A DNA stretch of 64,000 bases from Bog-159 sp963843255 (GTDB lineage Bacteria > Acidobacteriota > Terriglobia > Bryobacterales > Bryobacteraceae). The first letter of the stretch is position 1, and each line of letters begins with the position of its first letter. Below the pieces are notes generated by a model. It saw only the letters and a program-made list of their open reading frames with translations. It was not told where the DNA came from and ran no database searches. The stretch spans positions 248,001 to 312,000 of the forward strand of contig CAWJJQ010000008.1 of assembly GCA_963843255.1 (NCBI GenBank), given 5' to 3'. Below, piece after piece: positions 27,232 through 35,773 of the stretch. Both the position numbers and the translations under genes were made by a program.

Positions 27232-27660
27232 TGCTCAAACCAGCTTAGCGTGGACTGCGGTCTTATGAAGGGCTCGGGCCTACGTGTCCGTGGGCTCACC
27301 GATTGCTGGCGCAGACAAGCCCGTCCGTCCAGCAGCCCGGACGGGGCTAGCCAAACGCCGCTCGCATTCCTGAACCGGTAACACTATCGCCGATTTCGAG
27401 CCGGACAAACAAGCGCTATGCGCCCATTTCCGCCAATGTACGACTCGGCGACAATCGTCAACGCGGATTTGTAAACGCTACGCCGTTAGGCAGGATCTCT
27501 CCCGCGTGCGCACCAAATGTCAGCAACGGGCGTGTTAGGCGCCGTTGGCGTGCTATACTACGATCATCTCACCGACCCGACAGTCGTCAGTAGTTGGCGA
27601 TGGGTTCGTGGGAAATATGAGTTAGGCGGCAGGCAAAGCCTTTCGCCGATGGAGAAAAAC
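27232..27660. other. Intergenic region left of the accessory island
   Basis: About 430 bases with no supported gene. It holds a GC-rich stem-loop at 27318-27348 (AGCCCGTCCG / CGGACGGGGCT, one bulge) and a -10-like TATACT at 27554-27559 without a clear -35. This interval is a candidate left boundary of the island, but no tRNA or obvious attachment repeat is seen. Confidence 0.4.
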
Positions 27661-28926
27661 GTGAAAACCGAAAATGGCGTTCAGCCGAACGCTTCTGCTC
27701 CCCTTTCCCTTCCGTTCGTATTTACCGTTCCCACCCACGAATATCGAAGCCTTCCCATACCCGGCCTCGATGGCACAAAGGTAGGCGACTGCTTCGTGAG
27801 CGTCACCTCGTTGCCGGAAGAATTGGACAGCTTCATGGAGGTCAACCCCAGGGTTCCAAACCGGACCCAAAAGGGCGTCCTTTCAGGCCCGGTGGTCAAG
27901 GGCATCACCGAGACCCTGGTAGAGAGCCCCGAAGATATGGCCATTAAGAACCAGGGAATCTACCTCCTGGTCGAAGATGCTACCTTTAACCGGGCGACCG
28001 GCGGCAATGGCCAGCTCACAATCACGCTGGCCGATCCGGCGCGACACGGCATCGTGAACGGCGGGCATACCTACGCCGCAATCCGCGATGCGATTGAAAA
28101 CGCGGATGAGATGGAGCGGAAGAACATCTCTCGCGCCTATGTCCGGCTGCATATCCTTCAGGGCATCGACGAGCAGAAGGTTGCTGAGATTGCCGAAGGG
28201 CTGAACCGCAGTAAGCAGGTTGATGATCCCTCGCTGGCTAATCTTCAGGGCCACTTCGATAATATCCGGGAAGTCATGAAGGGCAAGCCGGGGGAGAACG
28301 CTATTGCCTATCACCAGGGAGGCGAGGGCGAGGTGTATATCGTTGAACTGCTTGTCTTCCTCGAAATGTTCAACCGGGAGAGGTTTGATCGGAAGAAACA
28401 TCCGCACTACCTGTACAGTCGGACCAAGAGCGCTCTGGAGTTTTATCAAAAGGACTTGGAACTCCGGCCATCGCCGCTGGAAATCCTGGTACCGAAACTC
28501 CCGGAGATACTTGAGTTGTGCGACTTGATCCAGCGCGAAACGCCTGCTGCTGCTAAGCGGGTAGGATTCGAGTTTGGCAGGATGAAAACGGGAAAACACA
28601 GGGCGGGCGCGAAGACCAATAAGAACATCCTGTTGCCGTTTTTGAACTCGACGATGAACTACCGCGTGCCCAATGGCTGGCTGTACCCGATGCTGGCGGC
28701 TTTCAGGGCGGATGTCACCTGGGATGTCCGGCAGGGGAAGTTCGAGTGGAAGGTTCCCCTCAAGAAGCTTGTGCCTGCCGTAATCGACGATTTGGTAGGC
28801 GTCTGCGTCACAGAGCATCGGGACAACAACCTACAACCAGATAAAGTCGGCAAACGGGAATCCACGTACGTACAGTGCTATGACAAATTGCAGCTGTACC
28901 TTCTGGAATCCGGCCTGATGGATTAG
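27661..28926 (+). CDS. AIPR-family protein (abortive-infection-type)
   Basis: GTG 27661 is favoured because GGAG lies six bases upstream; ATG 27649 and a longer frame from 27517 are alternatives. The AIPR signature is visible around residues 60-145: NPRVPNRTQKGVLSGPVV, a SPEDMAIKNQGIYLL segment in place of the usual WxxNNGI, and GIVNGGHTYAAI in place of IVNGGQT. AIPR proteins occur in phage-defence and restriction-associated loci, often as stand-alone abortive-infection factors. The mechanism is not established. The neighbours are a recombinase and a PIN toxin, supporting an accessory role. A hairpin follows the stop. Confidence 0.8.
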   Translation: MKTENGVQPNASAPLSLPFVFTVPTHEYRSLPIPGLDGTKVGDCFVSVTSLPEELDSFMEVNPRVPNRTQKGVLSGPVVKGITETLVESPEDMAIKNQGIYLLVEDATFNRATGGNGQLTITLADPARHGIVNGGHTYAAIRDAIENADEMERKNISRAYVRLHILQGIDEQKVAEIAEGLNRSKQVDDPSLANLQGHFDNIREVMKGKPGENAIAYHQGGEGEVYIVELLVFLEMFNRERFDRKKHPHYLYSRTKSALEFYQKDLELRPSPLEILVPKLPEILELCDLIQRETPAAAKRVGFEFGRMKTGKHRAGAKTNKNILLPFLNSTMNYRVPNGWLYPMLAAFRADVTWDVRQGKFEWKVPLKKLVPAVIDDLVGVCVTEHRDNNLQPDKVGKRESTYVQCYDKLQLYLLESGLMD

Positions 28927-28934
28927 GTATTTCG

Positions 28935-28970
28935 GGGTGAGGAGAGTATCAGTGATGGCTCCCCTCACCC
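28935..28970 (+). terminator. Hairpin after the AIPR gene
   Basis: GGGTGAGG(A)GAG pairs with CTC(C)CCTCACCC, eleven pairs with one mismatch, beginning 9 bases after the stop. There is no long T-run. Confidence 0.5.
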
Positions 28971-29070
28971 TCCTGTTCGCGGCCCAGCCCAAATAAATTG
29001 GCCGATTTTCGCGGCGCCGCGTAGGCTTTACAATTATTCACACGAGCGGTAGGTAAGCGAAAGGAACGTT

Positions 29071-29349
29071 ATGGATAGACACGTCGCAGTTGTTACTCTT
29101 CTGGAGAGTTTCGATCTGGGTAAGAACACCGCACAGAACGCGGGGATCGAAATAAAGGTATACGGCAAAGGCGGTCCCAAGAGACACGGGCCGCAACTTG
29201 GAACAATCAGAGTCGGTCAAGGGTCATTTGCGTGGTGGGCCAGAAGCGCCAAATTAGAGACAAAGAATGGGAAACGCCCGCCGACACTCAGATTAGGTTG
29301 GACCGAATTCGCAGAGCACATGGACAAGTTGATTGCCGAACGCCGTTGA
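29071..29349 (+). CDS. Small hypothetical protein of the accessory island
   Basis: This 92-residue protein starts at ATG 29071 with AAAGGA seven bases upstream. It contains GTIRVGQGSFAWWARSAK mid-protein and a C-terminal helix (LGWTEFAEHMDKLIAERR). There is no signal peptide or membrane segment, and it is basic. Its GT-(L/I)-RV-x-G-G-x-(D/A)-WW-type core recalls small proteins often found near mobile or defence genes, but I cannot assign a function. It lies between the AIPR gene and the recombinase. Confidence 0.6.
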   Translation: MDRHVAVVTLLESFDLGKNTAQNAGIEIKVYGKGGPKRHGPQLGTIRVGQGSFAWWARSAKLETKNGKRPPTLRLGWTEFAEHMDKLIAERR

Positions 29350-29400
29350 AAGTGTGAGCTTAAACGAGAACGTCCAACGGCGCCCGGCGTGACGACGAGG

Positions 29401-30351
29401 TTACAAGCTGCACTCAGGTTCAATTCCGAGCTTGTCGTTAACGGCGCGACTCAGCCTCTGCTTGCAGCCGAGGTATCGTTCGGTCGTTTGAATCGAGACG
29501 TGCCCGAGCAAGAACTGAATTTGGTCGAGTTCTCCGCTGGCAAGGTGGCATAAGCGCGCGCATGTCCGACGTAGGTCATGCGGTGCGAGCTTCTCGATTC
29601 CAGCGCGGCTGGCCGCTTCCTTTACGACCTCCCACAGCACCTTCGGCGTCATGCCTTCGCCCCATACGCTGCCGGACTTGTTGATCGAGCGGAACACCGT
29701 GCCTTTGGTAATTCTGGCGGCAGTGCTCCAGACGTCAACCGCAGCCTTGACCCATTGCGGGACCGGAACCGTCCGGATATGTCCAGCCTTGCCTTTCAGG
29801 TCCGCGATCACCCAATGCTCCTCGCGAACCTGGATGGAGTCCATCGCCAAAGACAGAAGTTCGCCGCGGCGGAGGCCGCAACCGACTAGCATTGCCAGAA
29901 TGGCGTGGTTCCGTTTTCCGCGTAGCGTGGCGATGTCCGATCGTTCCAGCAGGAGTTTGCACTGAGCGGGGGTGAGCCAGTTGCCCACGCGGACGCCAAG
30001 ACGCCGGACTCCTTTGACTCGCCGAATTCCCGCCCCCAGTTCCGGGCTCAGCAATCCCGAGTCGCACGCCTCATAAGCAACGCGGCGTACCGCCGCCAGG
30101 CGCAGATTGATGGCGTTCGGGGCGTAGTCCTTCTGCTCTAAGTAAATCCGGTATCTCAGGACCACCGTGCGATTGAAGGCCAGGCGCGGCTCCGAACAAT
30201 ACCACTCGACGAACTCGTTGATGGCATGGTCGTACGTTCGTTGCCCGCTCACGGATGTGAGGGTATTGAGGACAGCGGATTTGGCTTGTTCAAGATCCGG
30301 CAGTGCCAGGACCCGCTTCGGCGATTTCATCTTCTTTCGAGGCTTTGACAT
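29401..30351 (-). CDS. Tyrosine recombinase/integrase
   Basis: ATG 30351 (MSKPRKKMKSPKRVL) gives a 316-residue protein. An N-terminal SAM-like core-binding domain (YDHAINEFVEWYCSEPRLAF) precedes the catalytic domain with all expected residues: Arg in GCGLRRGELLSLA, Lys in DLKGKAGHIRTVPV, His-x-x-Arg in HDLRRTCARLCH, His in LLGHVSIQTTERYLG and the nucleophile Tyr in the same segment. It resembles solo or integron-like XerC/D-type recombinases in soil bacteria. It probably mobilised or maintains the surrounding accessory genes. Confidence 0.9.
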   Translation of the reverse strand: MSKPRKKMKSPKRVLALPDLEQAKSAVLNTLTSVSGQRTYDHAINEFVEWYCSEPRLAFNRTVVLRYRIYLEQKDYAPNAINLRLAAVRRVAYEACDSGLLSPELGAGIRRVKGVRRLGVRVGNWLTPAQCKLLLERSDIATLRGKRNHAILAMLVGCGLRRGELLSLAMDSIQVREEHWVIADLKGKAGHIRTVPVPQWVKAAVDVWSTAARITKGTVFRSINKSGSVWGEGMTPKVLWEVVKEAASRAGIEKLAPHDLRRTCARLCHLASGELDQIQFLLGHVSIQTTERYLGCKQRLSRAVNDKLGIEPECSL

Positions 30352-30403
30352 GGGCGGCGGCCTCCTTTGACCGCCGTCCCCAGAATGCGTCAGAGGCGGT
30401 AGA

Positions 30404-30607
30404 ATGGTTATCAAGATGGAACGTGTACCGTCACAGCCTGTTAAGGATCCGCCTAACCTCGTTCGGGCATGCCCGTTCGATCTAGACCGGCTGTTGAGCC
30501 ACATCGATCCTGGACCTGCCGAAGAATCCGAAGCCTACGTACGCCTCATCTATGAGCAGCGCCGTTCTGACCTCTCCTCCAAACGCAACGGCAAGACTGG
30601 TCGTTGA
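30404..30607 (+). CDS. Small protein overlapping the PIN toxin, candidate antitoxin
   Basis: This 67-residue ORF starts at ATG 30404 (or ATG 30416) and overlaps the PIN-domain gene by 56 bases, the usual gene order for a type II antitoxin followed by its toxin. Its C-terminal half reads LDRLLSHIDPGPAEESEAYV then RLIYEQRRSDLSS, an acidic helix that could wrap a toxin. It does not show a recognisable VapB AbrB or ribbon-helix-helix domain, so the antitoxin role is inferred from position only. Confidence 0.55.
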   Translation: MVIKMERVPSQPVKDPPNLVRACPFDLDRLLSHIDPGPAEESEAYVRLIYEQRRSDLSSKRNGKTGR

Positions 30608-30992
30608 CACAGATGTTGCCAGTTTCATTTTCAAATGGCACCCCGTGTTTGCCCCGCGGTATGTGAACATCATCCGTGGTGCCGAGTTGATTGTCTCGTT
30701 CATGACATTGGCGGAAATGCGCCAAGGTGCGCTGGACGCGAATTGGGGACAACGCAGGTCGGACTTGCTGGAGGCATATCTCGCGGATTTTTCAGTCCTG
30801 AATTCGGACAATCTGCTGTGTTCGACCTGGGCTCAGGTTCGAAACGAGAGCGTGAGGAAAGGGCGCCAGATGAGCGCAGCCGATGCGTGGATCGCCGCCA
30901 CCGCTCTGGTTCTGTCCGCGCCACTGGTTACAAACAACGCCAAAGACTACCGCCACTTGGGCAACATCCAACTCGTTTCCGCTGCCGGCTAA
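30552..30992 (+). CDS. PIN-domain ribonuclease, VapC-type toxin
   Basis: The 146-residue protein carries the PIN acidic residues in order: Asp in RLVVDTDVASFIF, Glu in SFMTLAEMRQGAL, Asp in MSAADAWIAATAL and the Asn/Asp pair in LVTNNAKDYRHL. VapC-like proteins cleave tRNA or rRNA when free of antitoxin. The first 15 residues are an extra N-terminal tail encoded within the overlap with the upstream small gene. The start ATG 30552 is the first one available. It probably stabilises the recombinase-linked island. Confidence 0.88.
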   Translation: MSSAVLTSPPNATARLVVDTDVASFIFKWHPVFAPRYVNIIRGAELIVSFMTLAEMRQGALDANWGQRRSDLLEAYLADFSVLNSDNLLCSTWAQVRNESVRKGRQMSAADAWIAATALVLSAPLVTNNAKDYRHLGNIQLVSAAG

Positions 30993-31688
30993 ACCGACGG
31001 CATTCGGAGGCAGATCGCGGCGGGCCAGGAGATCGGTCCTCTGTAGTCGCGCAGCGTGGAGCTATCGGCCCAAAAAATGCGCAAACCACGGATCTGCAAC
31101 AGATCGGTCCCAGCAGCCGCAGATTTCCCCTGGGAAACGCCGTCCACGGAAACCAGATAACCGCATTGTCGCCAAATCCCCGAACCGCTGCGGCCGGCCC
31201 CCGAAACGGCGTTCCGCGGGACCGGCCTTTGCCTGTCCAGCGAAATCCAAACGCGCCAGCAAGCACCGCCGACACCCAAAAGCAACCTCGGCCCGAGGCC
31301 CCACCGAACGCCCAACTTACCCCCAACCAACCCGAACAACTTACGATCCGAATAAGCCAGTTCACGCCACCACCCAAGCCCCGCCCCCCAACTAATCCAA
31401 TCACTTACGCGCCGACCACCCCGATCCTCGCACCCACCCCATGCTACCCTCAAATCGGAAATGATGCCGAACCAGCTTCACCAACCGAAAAACGGAGGCT
31501 CCCTCAACCTCCCGCCCCCGCAACTAAGACCCCGCCAACCCCGGATCGGTGGCTTCGGTCATTTTGCATCCCATAGTAACCGAATAACTTATTGGCTTCG
31601 AACATAACTTTTTTGACTTTTGGGCCACCAGCCGCCCTCGCCCCCCGCTCCTTGACAACCGAATATCCAGCCACCCGCCGGCGTCCGT
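30993..31688. other. Non-coding, strongly C-rich stretch
   Basis: From about 31150 to 31680 the plus strand is dominated by C and A with few G, giving Pro-rich or Arg/Gly-rich translations in all long frames. These lack ribosome sites and any domain, so I treat the stretch as non-coding. It separates the accessory island from the hydrolase gene and may mark its right boundary. Confidence 0.5.
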
Positions 31689-32633
31689 TCACCGCTTCAA
31701 GTAGCGATCGAACCACTCCAGCGCCAACTTCTGCGCCTGCTCGTGCGCCGCGAAGTAAATCCCGTAATGCGTAATATTCGGAATCACCACCAGGTTCTTC
31801 GCTCCCGTAAATCGCTGGTAAGCCTTCAGCGCATGGTCCCGGTTATCGAATAACTCCTCCTTCTCCGCGATCACAAACTGCATCGCACATTGCGGCGCTT
31901 TGTTCACGTCCTCCACCGGATCGTACGGCACAAACTTCGCCCGCACCGGCGCGCCCCGCAAGTTACCGATCGCCTTCACTCCCGGCGCCGGGTATCCTAA
32001 CTCGCCGCGCGCCATCTTAGTAGCTTCGTCGTAAGTCTTGCGCCGCTCCGTCTCGTTCGCGATCATGGCCCGCCCATCCATCGCTCCCACCTGGCTGTGG
32101 ATCGCCTTCACCCGTGCATCGTGCTCCGCCACGTACACCACCAGGCCGCCTGAAAAACTGCTGCCCCACATCCCCAGCCGCTCCGGATCGTACTGCGGCT
32201 CCGCCTGCACCCACGCGATCGCGTTGAACCAGTCGGTCGCCTCGTCCATCGGGTCCACCACCTCGCGCACCTCCTGCACCTCCGCCGTGAACTTGCCGCC
32301 CGGATGCTCGCTCGGCTCCGGCGCTGTCAGGATCACCCGCGAATCGCTGTCGCCCCACCCGCGGTAATCGAAGGTCACCACCAGGTAGCCCGCCCGCGCG
32401 AATGCCATCGCATCCGGCCGCAGCAGCGCCGCCGTCCCGCCCCACCCGTGCGCCATCATGATGGTCGGCAGTTTCCTGGCCGCCGCGGCCTTGGGCGCGA
32501 ACACTTCCGCGTACATCCGCGTCCCTTCGCTCATGATGGCCGCGCGCCGGAATGTCAGGTCGTCCGGAGGCCTGAACGTCGCCGTCTGCGCCCACGCCGA
32601 AATGGAAAGGAGTACGCACCATGCCAGCCGCAT
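31689..32633 (-). CDS. Exported alpha/beta hydrolase (DLH/X-Pro-peptidase-like)
   Basis: ATG 32633 opens a signal peptide (MRLAWCVLLSISAWAQ). The fold is a serine alpha/beta hydrolase: oxyanion-side HGWGG, strand LVVTFDYRGWGDSDS, nucleophile elbow GMWGSSFSGG (Ser), and a C-terminal His in PNITHYGIYF. The order and the FDYRGWGDSD element match the acetyl-xylan-esterase/CocE-like S9/S15 group. The substrate is unknown, and esters or peptides are possible. It is divergent from the M28 peptidase gene, with 44 bases between start codons. Confidence 0.85.
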   Translation of the reverse strand: MRLAWCVLLSISAWAQTATFRPPDDLTFRRAAIMSEGTRMYAEVFAPKAAAARKLPTIMMAHGWGGTAALLRPDAMAFARAGYLVVTFDYRGWGDSDSRVILTAPEPSEHPGGKFTAEVQEVREVVDPMDEATDWFNAIAWVQAEPQYDPERLGMWGSSFSGGLVVYVAEHDARVKAIHSQVGAMDGRAMIANETERRKTYDEATKMARGELGYPAPGVKAIGNLRGAPVRAKFVPYDPVEDVNKAPQCAMQFVIAEKEELFDNRDHALKAYQRFTGAKNLVVIPNITHYGIYFAAHEQAQKLALEWFDRYLKR

Positions 32634-32677
32634 GGCATGAGAGTTTATCACGGCGTCCACGGTAGAATACTCTATCC

Positions 32678-34804
32678 ATGATCCGTCGCGCCCCGCACGT
32701 CTCTCGCGCCGCCTGCGCGTTCTCATTGCTCTCCGCGCTCTCCGCCCAAACCCCGCGTATGACCGGCTACTCTCCCGCCGCCGCTCGCGCCGAGCAGGCC
32801 GGCGAGCAGCAGTTCCGCGCCATCCCCTCGCCCGCCGAAGAGCGCCGGCAGCATCGCTATTTCACCGCCGAGCCGCACCCCGCCGGCTCGGAGCGCAATC
32901 ACCAGCTCGCCCTCCATGTCGCCCGCCTCTGGAATGAGCAGGGCCTCGAAGACGTGCGCATCCATCAGTACGACGTCCTCACTTCCCTTCCCCGTTCCAT
33001 AACCGTCGAAATGGTCGCGCCCGCCACTTACCGGGCGTCTCTCCGCGAAGACGCTTATGACGTTGATCCCGATACCAAGAATCCTGCCATCCGCGGCGGC
33101 TATCTCTCCATGTCCGCGTCCGGAGAAGTCACTGCCCCGCTGGTCTACGCCCACAGCGGCAATCCCGAGGATTACGATCTTCTCCGCCGCCATCACATCA
33201 GTGTCAAGGGCAAGATCGTGCTCGTGCGCTACTCCAACCCCTACAGTTACCGCGGCTTCAAAGCCCTCACCGCGCAGAACGAAGGCGCCGCCGGCCTGCT
33301 CATTTATTCCGATCCCGCCGAAGACGGTTATCAGCGCGGCAAGGTCTTCCCCGATGGACCATGGGGACCCGCCAGTCACATCCAGCGCGGCTCCATCACA
33401 TACGATTTCCTGGTTCCCGGCGATCCTCTCACGCCCGGTTGGGCTTCAGTCGAAGGGGCCCGCCGCATTCCCCCGTCCGAGGCCGTGTCGCTGCCGAAGA
33501 TCATGGCCGTCGCGATGTCCTGGCGCGATGCCCAGCCGCTCCTCCAGCATATGGATGGCCCTGTCGCTCCCAAAGCCTGGCAGGGCGGCCTGCCCATCAC
33601 CTATCGCCTCGGCGGCGGCGTGGTGCGCGTCCATATGAAAGTGGACATGGATACCAGCCCGAAGCCGAACTATGTAGTCGAAGCCCGCCTCGCCGGCAGC
33701 CGGTTACCCGATGAGTGGATCTTACTCGGCAACCATCGCGACGCCTGGGAATTCGGAGGCGTCGATCCCTCCAGCGGCACTGCCTCGCTCATGGAATTGA
33801 CCCGCGCCCTGGGCCAGATGAAGCAAAGCGGCTTCCGCCCCAAGCGTACCCTGGTCTTCGCCAGTTGGGATGGCGAGGAAGTCGGATTAACTGGCTCTAC
33901 CGAGTGGGGCGAACAGTTCGCTGACGACTTACAACACAAGTTAGTAGCCTATCTCAATGTGGATTCGTCAACGTCAGGCCCTAACTTCCATCCTAGTTCC
34001 ATCGGATCGCTAGCGCCACTCTTAGTCGAGCTAAGCCGCGACTTACCAGCCCCGTCCGGCGTCGCTCTCTACCAGGAGTGGAAAGACTCAGCCGCCGCCG
34101 CCCGCGCCACCACGAAGGATGCGCGCCCGGTCACCGACCGGAACATGGTCGAAACCCGCATAGGCAGCGGATCCGACTTCACCGTGTTCCTCAATCACCT
34201 CTGCCGCCCCACCATCGAGCTCCAGTTCGATGGACCCTACGGCGTCTATCACTCCGCCTACGACGACTTCTATTGGATGGACCACTTCGGCGACCCCGGC
34301 TACCGCTATCACACCCTCATGACCCAGTATTGGGGCTCGCTGGCGCTGCGCCTGGCAGGAGCCGAAATCCTGCCCTTCGATTTCGAAGCTTACGGCCGGG
34401 ACATAGCAAGATTCGCCGCCGCCCTCCCCAACAAACATATTGACCTCAAAACCCTGCAGCGAGCCATCGCCGAATTCCAACAAGCCGGAGCCAACCTAAA
34501 CGCAAAAGTAACCCAGGCCCTCACCCATAACCCACCGCCCCAGGAACTCCTGGCAAAAGTAAACCAAGCCATAATGCAAATAGAATCCAACTGGTCCAAC
34601 CCCGAAGGCCTACCCGGACGCCCCTGGTTCAAGCACACCCTCTACGCCGCGCGTTACACTTACGGTCACCTCGAACTACCCGGCCTGACCGAAGCCCTGG
34701 ATAAGAAGGACTGGCCCCAAGCCCGGAACCAGGCCAAAATCCTAACGGATGCCCTAACTAAAAACAAAGTTCTCCTGCAAACAACCACAGAGCACTTAGA
34801 CTAA
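32678..34804 (+). CDS. M28 metallopeptidase, glutamate carboxypeptidase II-like
   Basis: The 708-residue exported protein has the PSMA/transferrin-receptor architecture: N-terminal region with PA insert (YAHSGNPEDYDLL, GKIVLVRYSNPYSYRGFKAL), catalytic M28 domain and a helical dimerisation domain. Zinc ligands and the base are in place: GNHRDAWEFGGVDPSSGTA (His, Asp), ASWDGEEVGLTGSTEW (catalytic Glu, ligand Glu), AYLNVDSSTSG (Asp) and VYHSAYDDFYW (His). It should release C-terminal acidic residues from peptides in the periplasm. The last 120 codons share the C/A-rich plus-strand bias of the 31 kb region. Confidence 0.92.
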   Translation: MIRRAPHVSRAACAFSLLSALSAQTPRMTGYSPAAARAEQAGEQQFRAIPSPAEERRQHRYFTAEPHPAGSERNHQLALHVARLWNEQGLEDVRIHQYDVLTSLPRSITVEMVAPATYRASLREDAYDVDPDTKNPAIRGGYLSMSASGEVTAPLVYAHSGNPEDYDLLRRHHISVKGKIVLVRYSNPYSYRGFKALTAQNEGAAGLLIYSDPAEDGYQRGKVFPDGPWGPASHIQRGSITYDFLVPGDPLTPGWASVEGARRIPPSEAVSLPKIMAVAMSWRDAQPLLQHMDGPVAPKAWQGGLPITYRLGGGVVRVHMKVDMDTSPKPNYVVEARLAGSRLPDEWILLGNHRDAWEFGGVDPSSGTASLMELTRALGQMKQSGFRPKRTLVFASWDGEEVGLTGSTEWGEQFADDLQHKLVAYLNVDSSTSGPNFHPSSIGSLAPLLVELSRDLPAPSGVALYQEWKDSAAAARATTKDARPVTDRNMVETRIGSGSDFTVFLNHLCRPTIELQFDGPYGVYHSAYDDFYWMDHFGDPGYRYHTLMTQYWGSLALRLAGAEILPFDFEAYGRDIARFAAALPNKHIDLKTLQRAIAEFQQAGANLNAKVTQALTHNPPPQELLAKVNQAIMQIESNWSNPEGLPGRPWFKHTLYAARYTYGHLELPGLTEALDKKDWPQARNQAKILTDALTKNKVLLQTTTEHLD

Positions 34805-34919
34805 CCGCCAAAGGTCGTCTCTAGGGGCTGAGCAATCGTATAATTCCAAGCTGGCGGAATCGCGTGTCGTTCGAGGGAGAGGCGGTGGACCTGCTCTGGT
34901 TTGGGTGAGCTGCCGGTTA

Positions 34920-35125
34920 GATCCTACCTACGATCGAGGAACGCCGCGACCCTGAGCCCGGTTCGGGTGCGGATGTTGCGAATGAAGTTGCGGACCGTTC
35001 CGAGAACAGACGGTGCTCAATGGGATTCTCCACCGGATAGTCACGCAACTTTTCCAGAATGGACTGCGATTGGAGTTGGCAATGCTGCCGGTACACGCGA
35101 ACGGTGACTTGACTTTGGTCCGCTC
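34920..35125 (-). pseudogene. Possible transposase C-terminal remnant
   Basis: Two short frames on the minus strand read ILEKLRDYPVENPIEHRLFS (about 35000-35060) and, one base out of frame, VLGTVRNFIRNIRTRTGLRV (about 34930-34990). The NPIEHRLF and T-R-TGL-V elements resemble the end of ISAzo13-type DDE transposases. Nothing upstream in the 321-base gap continues the domain and no inverted repeats were found. This is a weak, pattern-based call. A TATAAT at 34839-34844 lies nearby without a partner gene. Confidence 0.35.
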
Positions 35126-35731
35126 CTAGTGGAGCATCCCTTCCAGGCGGGTCTTCACTGCGGGCCACTCCTCCTCCACAATGCTGAAGTAAACCGTATG
35201 CCGGATCCGGCCGCTTTCGGTGACCATGTGCTTGCGGAAGGTGCCCTCTTCGACGGCGCCCAGGCGCAGGATCGCGCGGCGCGAGCGCTCGTTGAGCGAA
35301 TCGGTTTTGAGTTCCACCCGGATGGCGCCCAGCTTGTCGAAGGCGTGGCGCAACATCAGGTACTTGGCTTCGGTATTGACGGCCGTGCGATGCCAGGGGC
35401 GGCCGATCCAGGTCCAGCCGATTTCGAGGCGGCGGTGCGCGCGATCGATGTTGCCGAAGCGCGTGCTGCCGATGGCGCGGCCGGAGGCGCGGTCGATGGT
35501 GGCGAAAGGCAACGCCGTTCCACTGGCTTGCGCCTGCAGGGCGAGGTCGATGTAGCTATGCATATCGGCAGGTGTGCGGACGCTGGATGGGATCCAGCGC
35601 CATAGTTCATCGTCGAGACCTACAGCACACAGATCGTGGTGATGGTGCATCGACAGCGGCTCCAGGCGCACGTGGCGGCCTTCGAGGGTCACGGGTTCTA
35701 TATCCATTACGGTTGGCTTTTCGCTTGGCAT
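35126..35731 (-). CDS. GNAT acetyltransferase (RimJ/RimL type)
   Basis: ATG 35731 (MPSEKPTVMDIEPVTLEGRH) gives 201 residues; ATG 35707 is an alternative, and the much longer open frame upstream overlaps the TldD gene and is rejected. The fold is a GNAT of the RimJ/RimL group: VRLEPLSMHHHHDL, GSTRFGNIDRAHRRLEIGW, and the acetyl-CoA-binding NTEAKYLMLRHAFDKLGA followed by NERSRRAILRLGAVEEGTFRKH. It probably acetylates a protein N-terminus or a small molecule. It is divergent from tldD. Confidence 0.88.
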   Translation of the reverse strand: MPSEKPTVMDIEPVTLEGRHVRLEPLSMHHHHDLCAVGLDDELWRWIPSSVRTPADMHSYIDLALQAQASGTALPFATIDRASGRAIGSTRFGNIDRAHRRLEIGWTWIGRPWHRTAVNTEAKYLMLRHAFDKLGAIRVELKTDSLNERSRRAILRLGAVEEGTFRKHMVTESGRIRHTVYFSIVEEEWPAVKTRLEGMLH

Positions 35732-35773
35732 GTTTCCGTCAACCAATGGTAGCTTAAGCTGGTAGACGCGCTT

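Noticed and set aside
30635..31576. Long plus-strand frame (313 codons) running through the PIN gene and the C-rich stretch
   Set aside because: Overlaps the PIN toxin in another frame, its product is Pro/Arg low-complexity, and it has no ribosome site or domain; the length results from base bias.
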